A stretch of DNA of 64,000 nt from Lysinibacillus composti (GTDB lineage: Bacteria > Bacillota > Bacilli > Bacillales_A > Planococcaceae): positions 1 to 64,000 of the forward strand of contig NZ_JAFBDY010000016.1 of assembly GCF_016908465.1 (NCBI RefSeq), given 5' to 3'. The notes below the pieces were generated by a model. It was not told the DNA's origin, ran no database searches, and worked only from the letters and a program-made list of their open reading frames with translations. Position 1 is the stretch's first letter, and each line of letters begins with the position of its first letter. Shown here one piece after another: positions 51,990-58,883 of this stretch. A program made the position numbers and the translations under genes.

Positions 51990-52916
51990 TTGAAGGAAAA
52001 AATTTTATGGATTGGCTTATTGATTGTCTTCATCAGTTGGATAGGAAACTATTTTTATTTTCAGTCGAAACAGCTGGATCAACCCATTTTTTTAGACCAC
52101 TATTATGAAACCTATATGCAGGATGAATCCCCTTTAACCTTTTACTATTTAAGCAATAAGACGGATGATGCTGTCATCAATCATGTTACCATCGATGGCA
52201 TTGACCTCTATCCTGTGTTAGATCATGGTGTCGTGTGGTCATCTTCCCCTACATTTGAACAAGAATTTACCCATCAATACTTAAAATCCGTTACATTGGA
52301 CTTTGCTCATGTTCCATTCCCAATTAATGAAACCGATGATGCTTGGTCTTTTGAGGAAATAACTGTGACTTTTACAAATGGTCAAACACTTACAACAGAT
52401 ATTGGTGAAGTACGTGTGTTCAAAAATTTACAAAATCATGAATTATTTAATTTTCATTCAGGATCGACGAGTAGCGAACATATACATCAAGAGATAATGG
52501 TTGCAACAATCCCCCTTACCGTGGAAGCAATTCAAATTCCTTTTAAGGAACTAGTTGAAGAGCTTGATGTGAAAGTAAATGTTGATACGAAACTTATAAA
52601 AGAAAATGAGTCTTTAAGGCAGAGAGAAAGTACAACAGGATGGCAGGATCCATTTGGAGTTTTAGAATGGCATGAAATAAAAGGTATTTCGAGTCATGAA
52701 GAAAAACTATTTCCGTTTCAATTAGAACGAGATAACTGGTTGCAGCTTTCCATGCAAATGAACCCGAATCATAAAAGTTATGTTAACTTTGGAGTGGAAA
52801 TAACTGGTACAACAGATGATGGTAAACCATTTATGAGAAAGTCAACAATCATCGAACACCCCACCCTCACTCAAAAAGTGCTGAACGAAATAATAGACGA
52901 AAAAACAAGGAGGTAA
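51990..52916 (+). CDS. Membrane-anchored protein, unknown
   Basis: A 308-aa protein with one N-terminal membrane helix (residues 5-24) and a beta-rich exported domain with no recognised motif. TTG start with GGAGG 8 nt upstream. Its stop overlaps an ATG of the next gene region, whose AGGAGG site lies within its last codons; the two form an operon. Confidence 0.68.
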   Translation: MKEKILWIGLLIVFISWIGNYFYFQSKQLDQPIFLDHYYETYMQDESPLTFYYLSNKTDDAVINHVTIDGIDLYPVLDHGVVWSSSPTFEQEFTHQYLKSVTLDFAHVPFPINETDDAWSFEEITVTFTNGQTLTTDIGEVRVFKNLQNHELFNFHSGSTSSEHIHQEIMVATIPLTVEAIQIPFKELVEELDVKVNVDTKLIKENESLRQRESTTGWQDPFGVLEWHEIKGISSHEEKLFPFQLERDNWLQLSMQMNPNHKSYVNFGVEITGTTDDGKPFMRKSTIIEHPTLTQKVLNEIIDEKTRR

Positions 52917-52921
52917 TGTCC

Positions 52922-53488
52922 ATGTACAAAGCCTTTCATCGAATTTTCTGGGGTTATCTCATCGTGTGGATTGAAATTCATCTCTTCGTCATGGATATTC
53001 TGGCAGATCCAGTTGGATATTATCTTATATATTCTGGAATTTCTCATGTGGTAAAAGATTTTCCAATTGGTCATAAAGGAAAAAAACTTGCGATGATTCT
53101 CGTTTTTATCTCTTTCCCTACTGTCTTTATGCAACAAAACCTAAGAATTGACCAACTAACTCATTTATCGATGTTTTCTGGTTGGACGTTATACACGACA
53201 CTATTAAGTTTGTTAAAATTTATACTCGTCTTCTATATTTTCCAACTGATCATGGCCATCGTTCAGTTGCATGGAGATGAACGGATGATCCGACGTTCGT
53301 TGAGAACATTTATATTTTATGTAATCGGCATGTTTTTCGTATTATGTTTAAATACCTTTATGATCAACCTGCCAGTTGAAATACTGTTATTTTCAGCGGT
53401 CGTTTCAGTCATTTGCAGTTTAATATTGGAAATTGTATTTCTACTTCTGTTACGGTCTGTCAGTGAAATTAAAATTGAACCTAATTGA
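52922..53488 (+). CDS. Multi-helix membrane protein, unknown
   Basis: A 188-aa integral membrane protein with about five hydrophobic segments. AGGAGG lies 8 nt before the chosen ATG; an ATG two codons earlier is only 2 nt from it. Second gene of the operon with 51990. Function unknown; the pair may form one membrane complex. Followed directly by a terminator. Confidence 0.7.
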   Translation: MYKAFHRIFWGYLIVWIEIHLFVMDILADPVGYYLIYSGISHVVKDFPIGHKGKKLAMILVFISFPTVFMQQNLRIDQLTHLSMFSGWTLYTTLLSLLKFILVFYIFQLIMAIVQLHGDERMIRRSLRTFIFYVIGMFFVLCLNTFMINLPVEILLFSAVVSVICSLILEIVFLLLLRSVSEIKIEPN

Positions 53489-53520
53489 CAAGTTCTACAC
53501 AATTGTCAATTAGGTTTTTT
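53479..53520 (+). terminator. Terminator of the 51990-53488 operon
   Basis: ACCTAATTGACAA pairs with TTGTCAATTAGGT, followed by TTTTT. The 5' arm overlaps the last codons of the gene. Confidence 0.9.
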
Positions 53521-53684
53521 ATTTTAGAATGCGATGTAATGATTTTTAAAAATAAGTTTCGTACTTCTTTCAATGATAAATATGAGGGATTCCTTCCAAA
53601 ATTTTAGATGTATTTTTTATTAATATTCCGTGATAAAGTTTGTTTCAATAGGGACAACAAGACAAACACCCAAGGAGAGATTAC

Positions 53685-54470
53685 TTGAAAAAACAATTAT
53701 TCACGGTGGCAGCTACTGTTGGAATTTTATTCTTCTCATATTCTGTTCAAGCCTCAGCACATGAATTAACGTATAAAGTTCAAGCTGGCGATACACTTTG
53801 GAAAATCGCGACTTCAAATCAAATTACAGTTCAGGATTTGCAATCTTGGAATAACCTCAAATCTAATACAATTCGTGTAGGTCAAGAATTTTCGTTAATT
53901 GCCCCCCATTCTCATTATCTTTCGAAATCATATGTTGTTCAATCTGGAGATTCACTCTGGGGAATTGCTACAAAAAATGGCTTAACAGTTGATCAATTAA
54001 AATCGTTCAATGGTTTAACTAGCAACGTGATACATGTTGGACAAGTATTGAAATTAACATCCGAGGGCGACTCAAAACTAACTGCTCCTGTAGTAGAAAA
54101 AACATTAAATGCGGAAGCGTTAATTGCGGAAGGCAAAAAATATGTTGGGGTCCCCTATGTTTGGGGAGGTAGTACTCCGAAGGGTTTCGATTGTTCAGGC
54201 TTCCTTAACTATGTATATGGAAAAGTAGGCGTCTCGATCCCTCGTACGGTTGAAACGATTTGGAATGCGACAACGCCTGTTTCATCTCCACAAAAAGGAG
54301 ATATAGTTTTCTTTACAACAATTAAACCGGGGCCAAGTCATGCTGGTATATATATAGGAGATAACAAATTCCTTCATGCAAGTTCATCGATAGGTATCAC
54401 AATTACCGCAATGAATGACTCTTATTGGAAGGCTCGTTATCTCGGGTCAAAGAAAGTAAAACTAAACTAA
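53685..54470 (+). CDS. LysM-NlpC/P60 cell-wall endopeptidase (LytE/CwlS type)
   Basis: A 261-aa secreted peptidoglycan hydrolase. Signal peptide (residues 1-25, cleavage after ASA), two LysM domains (YKVQAGDTLWKIA at 30-42 and YVVQSGDSLWGIA at 83-95), then an NlpC/P60 domain with catalytic Cys in GFDCSGF, first His in PSHAGIYIG and second His in FLHASSS. It should cut gamma-D-Glu-diamino-acid bonds in cell-wall stem peptides. TTG start with GGAGAG upstream; terminator at 54479. Confidence 0.95.
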   Translation: MKKQLFTVAATVGILFFSYSVQASAHELTYKVQAGDTLWKIATSNQITVQDLQSWNNLKSNTIRVGQEFSLIAPHSHYLSKSYVVQSGDSLWGIATKNGLTVDQLKSFNGLTSNVIHVGQVLKLTSEGDSKLTAPVVEKTLNAEALIAEGKKYVGVPYVWGGSTPKGFDCSGFLNYVYGKVGVSIPRTVETIWNATTPVSSPQKGDIVFFTTIKPGPSHAGIYIGDNKFLHASSSIGITITAMNDSYWKARYLGSKKVKLN

Positions 54471-54478
54471 CAAAAAAT

Positions 54479-54530
54479 AAAATCACCCTGCCTCTCTTAA
54501 ATTTTGTGAGGCTAAGGTGATTTTTATTTT
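54479..54530 (+). terminator. Terminator of the NlpC/P60 gene
   Basis: AAAATCACC and GGTGATTTTT arms (with inner GCCTCTC/GTGAGGC pairing), followed by a T-run. Confidence 0.8.
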
Positions 54531-54658
54531 CATCATCTAATAAAAGACATTTCCCTTTAGAATCAACGTTTTTTGTTTGCCCCGGAATTGAGACAAAAAA
54601 GAGGAACCCAGTTAAGGATTCCTCTTTTAGATCATAGTAAATTTAATTTAATTAAAAA

Positions 54659-54859
54659 TTAAAGTTTTACGATGTTTGTAGCTTGAGGGCCACGTTGACC
54701 TTCTTCAACGTCGAATTCAACTTTTTGGCCTTCTTCTAAAGATTTGAAACCGTCTCCAACGATTGCTGAGAAGTGAGCGAATACGTCTTTTCCACCTTCA
54801 ACTTCGATGAATCCGAAACCTTTTTCTGCGTTAAACCATTTTACTGTACCTTGTGTCAT
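54659..54859 (-). CDS. csp: Cold-shock protein (CspA/CspB family)
   Basis: A 66-aa single cold-shock domain. RNP1 KGFGFIEV (about residues 13-20) and RNP2 VFAHFSAI (26-33) are intact, with the [18 protein letters not shown] ending. It binds single-stranded RNA and melts structure at low temperature. TGGAGG precedes the ATG; the longer upstream frame is a leader artefact. Transcription starts about 146 nt upstream, giving a long structured leader with a terminator-like hairpin. Confidence 0.97.
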   Translation of the reverse strand: MTQGTVKWFNAEKGFGFIEVEGGKDVFAHFSAIVGDGFKSLEEGQKVEFDVEEGQRGPQATNIVKL

Positions 54860-54909
54860 GTAAATGACCTCCATTTGTTTTAAATTTAATATATAAGCTT
54901 TTTTGAAAA

Positions 54910-54974
54910 GAAAAAAATTCACATATTACAAAAAGTATCGAACGCTCACGATTACTCTTTGTAATAGGTGAATT
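54910..54974 (-). promoter_or_regulatory. Terminator-like hairpin in the csp leader
   Basis: On the minus strand AATTCACCTATTACAAA (complement of 54958-54974) pairs with TTTGTAATATGTGAATT (complement of 54917-54933) and is followed by a run of T. It lies 50 nt before the csp ATG, downstream of the promoter, so it may act as an attenuator or temperature-sensitive fold. Confidence 0.65.
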
Positions 54975-55012
54975 CTACTTCGTTTCCATAAAGGACCTTA
55001 TTAATTAATTTT

Positions 55013-55041
55013 ATTATATATCATAATTTCGCGTTTGTCTA
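55013..55041 (-). promoter_or_regulatory. csp promoter
   Basis: TAGACA (complement of 55036-55041), 17-bp spacer, TATAAT (complement of 55013-55018). Start predicted near 55006. Confidence 0.75.
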
Positions 55042-55126
55042 CTGTAAAATTCAAATTCTAAAAATTAGCCAGTTAATATTGAAAAACAATGTGCCAACTT
55101 CTGAATAATAGAAATCGGCACTTCGC

Positions 55127-55336
55127 TTAGCGTGAGGCTTTTGACGGTTGGCATACGTCACATTTGCGCTGATTGTTGTTCTTAAATTTCGTAAATGTTT
55201 TTTCAAAATTGCTTCCACAAGCACATTTAAATAATAATTTTTGTGAAAAACCGTGATATTCCGTTGATAGCAACTTACTTTCAGAATTCTTCTCAACAAA
55301 CTCTTTAATTTGATGAATCGTCCATCGCTTGTTCAT
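55127..55336 (-). CDS. Small zinc-ribbon protein, unknown
   Basis: A 69-aa protein. The N-terminal helix (MNKRWTIHQIKEFVEKN) is followed by two CxC/CxxC pairs (FKCACGSNFEKT and RKCDVCQ) that can bind one zinc ion. Resembles the N-terminal recognition part of some phage or intron-associated nucleases, but no catalytic domain is present. GGAGGTG precedes the ATG. It is upstream of csp with its own space. Confidence 0.6.
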   Translation of the reverse strand: MNKRWTIHQIKEFVEKNSESKLLSTEYHGFSQKLLFKCACGSNFEKTFTKFKNNNQRKCDVCQPSKASR

Positions 55337-55470
55337 TCTTACACCTCCATTATACGCTCCCGGAGGCATTCTTTGGCATCCGTTTAAAGTTTATTCTAGG
55401 CCGTGATGACCCTAAGTTTCTTATTATAACATGAATTATGACACAAAAATACACAACTTAAACTAACGAA

Positions 55471-55920
55471 TCATTGCACTTGCTTAAAACTTGTTTTTCG
55501 CATCATTTGTCGGAGTAGTACAAGGCTAACAAACATAATCAAAACCAGCAAAATAAAATCAGTATTGCGTACATCAACCCCATGAAATCCATACCAAATC
55601 AAGAAGTAACCAAAACACCCTATTAGATTAAAAGCAAATAATAATCCCCATGCAGAGACTTTAATTCGCTTAACCCTTCCCTTCCCAATGAAATACTGGA
55701 GATACAAAAAACAAACAACAGTTAACCCTAAAACTAACAAACCCGCCTGAACAAATGATGAAATGGACGTTATCATTCGAATCGGCACTTCCCCAGCAGT
55801 ATCTACATATATGACATTGGCAGCATTAATGAGATGAAAACCGAAACCCAACAAGATCACATAAAAATAAAGTATCCATTCACCAATAATCAGAATTGGA
55901 AACATAAATTTCTTCAACAT
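55471..55920 (-). CDS. Membrane protein, four helices
   Basis: A 149-aa integral membrane protein with four hydrophobic segments (about residues 4-28, 52-74, 86-105 and 118-138). GTAGGTGG precedes the chosen ATG; an earlier ATG lacks a site. Function unknown. Confidence 0.6.
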   Translation of the reverse strand: MLKKFMFPILIIGEWILYFYVILLGFGFHLINAANVIYVDTAGEVPIRMITSISSFVQAGLLVLGLTVVCFLYLQYFIGKGRVKRIKVSAWGLLFAFNLIGCFGYFLIWYGFHGVDVRNTDFILLVLIMFVSLVLLRQMMRKTSFKQVQ

Positions 55921-56062
55921 ATTCCACCTACTATTTTTTATATTAATAACGCAGGTAATTTTCATGGGGTTCCATATTTAACCATTAATAAATCGTAGTG
56001 AAAAATCTGCAAATCTTACATTTTACGATATACTTCGATTAGAACTGTTTGGAGGAAATAAA

Positions 56063-56110
56063 ATGAAGATCAATAAATTTCTAGTGAAAACGTTGAGTAC
56101 CTGCCTGTAA
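56063..56110 (+). CDS. Leader peptide, 15 aa
   Basis: MKINKFLVKTLSTCL, with TTTGGAGG spaced 7 nt upstream. Its last seven codons and stop form the 5' arm of the hairpin at 56084-56165. A ribosome on this frame would open that arm. No similarity to a known leader is recognised. Confidence 0.6.
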   Translation: MKINKFLVKTLSTCL

Positions 56111-56165
56111 GGGGGAATTCCCCTTGGACCCTTGCAGGCGGTACATTCTCAAGGGAGGTTTTCAC
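56084..56165 (+). promoter_or_regulatory. Long hairpin in front of the 56168 gene, possible translational attenuator
   Basis: Outer stem GTGAAAAC (56084-56091) with GTTTTCAC (56158-56165). Middle GTACCTGCCTG (56097-56107) with CAGGCGGTAC (56135-56144). Apical AAGGGG (56109-56114) with CCCCTT (56120-56125). The ribosome-binding site GGGAGG of the next gene (56153-56158) lies at the 3' base of the structure. Confidence 0.7.
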
Positions 56166-56167
56166 AA

Positions 56168-56437
56168 ATGAAAAATCGATCACGGTCCTATTATCGCCAT
56201 CAATGAGAGCGAGTTATTAATCGAAAGCTCAAAATTATCCAATTTGCCTGGGGGCTGGAACAACGGGATGCTATTGAACATCCATTTATTAAGAATCCGG
56301 GTAGATTATCAAAAGCAAAGATTAATTGCTCTTGTCAGATGTGCAAACATGATAAACATTTTAATATTCCAAAAGCAAACGTTAAATCGAAAAAGGATTT
56401 AATGGAATGGGATATGAAAAAATACTTTAATAAGTAA
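56168..56437 (+). pseudogene. Small CxxC protein gene with in-frame TGA
   Basis: The frame begins MKNRSRSYYRHQ, meets a TGA at 56204-56206, and continues in the same frame for 76 codons to 56437: ERVINRKLKIIQFAWGL, then NPGRLSKAKINCSCQMCKHD and a basic end. The intact protein would be 89 aa, with a CSCQMC zinc-type motif and a strong positive charge. A CGA (Arg) to TGA change explains the interruption. GGGAGG is 9 nt upstream of the ATG. Function unknown; related small proteins occur in many bacilli. Confidence 0.7.
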
Positions 56438-56594
56438 CATTCAAAGTGCCCTACTTTTTAGAGGGGGCTTTGAAGTGTGACAGATGATTAAGCATGGTAA
56501 CTCGTACTCGTATTGAGTTGCCATGTTTTTTATTTCTTTGTAAGTATAATCTCGGTCTATTGATAAAGTGGGTGCTTGATAGGGTGCTTGAAAG

Positions 56595-56835
56595 TCGGAG
56601 ATAACGGAAAAATATTCCGTTATTGTACATTGGGAGGGCTAAATCGGCACGAATAAGGGAATATTTTTCCCTTAACAGCTCTAAATAAGGCAAAATTTAA
56701 AGATTTTATTAAAATAACGGAAAAACGTTCCTTTATTCTACAGAAAATAAAGGGATTTTCTAATTTAAGGGAAGTTTTTTCCGTTATTGAATATAGTAAA
56801 GCTTGAACGGCGGTGATAACGGAAAAATATTCCGT
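56595..56835. repeat. TAACGGAA/TTCCGTTA repeat array D
   Basis: Five palindromes (for example GATAACGGAAAAATATTCCG, AATAAGGGAATATTTTTCCC, AATAACGGAAAAACGTTCC) with flanks matching the 165-bp unit of arrays A and B. Several here are perfect palindromes rather than one-mismatch forms. Confidence 0.8.
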
Positions 56836-56840
56836 TAGTG

Positions 56841-56971
56841 TACATTGTGAGGGCTTGGATGGCATAGTATAATTCCTTTTGATTTCCGTAAACATCGAAA
56901 TGTATGACTTCATCAACTTGATCTGCATCAAAAATGTTGGTTTGAGTTTTGACATTTCCATCTATATTTGC
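56841..56971 (-). pseudogene. Start-less coding remnant
   Basis: A minus-strand frame reads ANIDGNVKTQTNIFDADQVD then EVIHFDVYGNQKELYYAIQA and runs into the repeat array. It has natural-looking composition but a stop directly before it and no start. Possibly the remains of a gene invaded by array D. Family not recognised. Confidence 0.35.
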
Positions 56972-57116
56972 CTACAAAGAATTTCTATCATCTATTTATC
57001 AAATTTACTTTGAATTTTAAAAATATATATTTTATTTCCAAACTCCGCACTTATACCTTTTTGCTCTAGTAGATTCTCATAAGATACTTATAGTTTAACA
57101 AGGAGGTGAAACCTTA

Positions 57117-57245
57117 ATGTCACAAAACAATGTTGGCGGAAGCTCTGATTATGGCAGAAACAACAATAATAATTTTGCTTTAATCGTTGTGTTATTTATT
57201 CTATTAATTATTGTTGGTACATCGTTCATGAACAATCGCTACTAA
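57117..57245 (+). CDS. YjcZ-family small sporulation protein
   Basis: A 42-aa protein: a Gly/Asn-rich N-terminus (SSDYGRNNNNN) and a hydrophobic helix FALIVVLFILLIIVGTSF ending in NNRY. This is the signature of YjcZ/SscA-like small sporulation proteins, several of which take part in spore coat or forespore-membrane assembly. AAGGAGGTG is 8 nt upstream of the ATG. A single gene; its sigma factor cannot be determined by eye. Confidence 0.85.
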   Translation: MSQNNVGGSSDYGRNNNNNFALIVVLFILLIIVGTSFMNNRY

Positions 57246-57340
57246 TTTCAAGCATTTCTAACATATCTTGAGCTACCACCTCAAGATCCCTCACTAACCT
57301 TCCTTTTATATTAAGTAGCGAAATACACTAGCAAAAATAC

Positions 57341-57377
57341 TAAAACGCTTCGCCACGAAAAAGTGAAGCGTTTTTTA
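57341..57377. terminator. Terminator after the yjcZ-like gene
   Basis: AAAACGCTTC pairs with GAAGCGTTTT, followed by TT. Between 57246 and 57550 nothing else is seen. Confidence 0.8.
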
Positions 57378-57550
57378 CTTTGTAAAACATTATCCCAAGA
57401 ATATGAGAAAACATTCCACTTTCAACTAATTTCCCCATAGTTTTTTTAATTAAAAACAACTCTAAATACTTTACGAAAATCAGGAAACAATAAATGTCAT
57501 CATGATTTTTTAGAGCATTCATTATAAATAGACTTGGAAGGCGGTCTACT

Positions 57551-58714
57551 ATGGATCAGGTAAAAGTTAAACTATGGACCAATCAGTACATAATGATTGT
57601 CATATTGTCCTTAGTTATTTTCGCTGCCTTTTATATGATTACTGCAGGTTTTCCTATTTTTGTATCCACCATTTCTGATAATCCAGCAATTGCTGGAACA
57701 ATGACGACAACCTTAATGGTAGCATCATTAGTTACCCGCTTTTTTGCAAGTGTGATGATCCAAAAAGTGAATATGAAATTGCTCCTCATCATTTTTCATC
57801 TTTATTTTATAGGCACAATCGGTCTTACCTTTCTGAGCGACTCCATTGGATTTTTGATATTCATTCGAGCGCTACAAGGGATTGGGTTTTGTATGCTGAC
57901 GAACTTAGTTTTTACGATTTCAAGTAATATTGTTCCTAAATCTCGGTTAGGTGAAGGACTTGTATTTTTCGCCATGTCGACAAGCATTGGAACAACCATT
58001 GGGCCACTAATCGCGATTGCTTATCTTGCAAATTATTCGTTTAAGTCCATGATGGTCGTAACACTGGGATTAATGATTTTTGCTTTAGTTTGCAGCTTTT
58101 TCACGAAAAATACAGGTAAACTAGAAAAGAAACGTCCTCAGCCGACAAACAAAGAACCATTTTATAAATACATGTTCGATCGGCGGGTCCTTCTTCCAAG
58201 TATTTTGGTGGCGTTCAATTATATGGCCATTGCAGGAACCGTTAACTTTGTCGGGGCATTTGGGAAAGAAATCAATCTTGGTGGGAGCATTTCACAGTTT
58301 TTTATCGCACAAGGGATTTCTATGGTATTCGTTCGTTCGATCTCTGGGAAAATATTTGATCGATTCGGTCACAGAATCCTTATTATTCCTGGCGCTATCT
58401 CTGGTGCAATAGGCTTAACTCTTTTAGGCTTGTCAACTAGTATGTGGATGGTTTTAGTTTCAGGCGTACTTTTCGGCATCGCTTTTGCCATTCTCCAACC
58501 GATTATCCAAGCTTGGGCGTTGACACTTGTTCCACCTGAGAAAAAAGCGACAGCCAACTCTATGCTTCTCATCTTTATGGATTCTGGCATGGCGATTGGA
58601 TCATTAGGTCTTGGGTTTTTAGCAAAAATGGTTGGCTATGGCATGACCCTCACTTATTCTGCAGTTTTCATGGTGATTATTTTGATCTTGTATTTAATTG
58701 GGAGCAAGAAATAG
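57551..58714 (+). CDS. MFS transporter, drug/sugar-efflux type
   Basis: A 387-aa membrane protein with 12 hydrophobic segments. FIRALQGIGFCML in the first half and SMVFVRSISGKIFDRFGHR at the loop between the sixth and later helices match the MFS A- and B-type motifs of drug:H+ antiporters. The substrate is unknown. ATG with GGAAGGCGG upstream. The stop codon touches the GGGACAGG repeat. Confidence 0.88.
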   Translation: MDQVKVKLWTNQYIMIVILSLVIFAAFYMITAGFPIFVSTISDNPAIAGTMTTTLMVASLVTRFFASVMIQKVNMKLLLIIFHLYFIGTIGLTFLSDSIGFLIFIRALQGIGFCMLTNLVFTISSNIVPKSRLGEGLVFFAMSTSIGTTIGPLIAIAYLANYSFKSMMVVTLGLMIFALVCSFFTKNTGKLEKKRPQPTNKEPFYKYMFDRRVLLPSILVAFNYMAIAGTVNFVGAFGKEINLGGSISQFFIAQGISMVFVRSISGKIFDRFGHRILIIPGAISGAIGLTLLGLSTSMWMVLVSGVLFGIAFAILQPIIQAWALTLVPPEKKATANSMLLIFMDSGMAIGSLGLGFLAKMVGYGMTLTYSAVFMVIILILYLIGSKK

Positions 58715-58778
58715 GGACAGGGGGACAGGTTCCTTGTCCCAGTTCAGTGGGACAAGTGACCTGTCCCCTATGTCCCAT
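58714..58778. repeat. GGGACAGG palindromic repeat, double copy 4
   Basis: Two tandem palindromes: GGGACAGGGGGACAGGTTCC with CTTGTCCCA, then GGGACAAGTGACCTGTCCCC and TGTCCCAT. Starts inside the MFS stop codon. Confidence 0.85.
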
Positions 58779-58785
58779 CAACAAA

Positions 58786-58834
58786 CAAGTAGGGCTGTTC
58801 CATTGTCAACTTTGACATTTGAAACAGCCCTTAA
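58786..58834 (+). terminator. Terminator after the MFS gene
   Basis: GGGCTGTT-CA-GTC pairs with GAC-TG-AACAGCCC. The downstream T-run is weak. Confidence 0.7.
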
Positions 58835-58883
58835 GATTCTTAGAGAGAGTTTATGAAAAAATTCGCTTCAAACTCTATCACAA

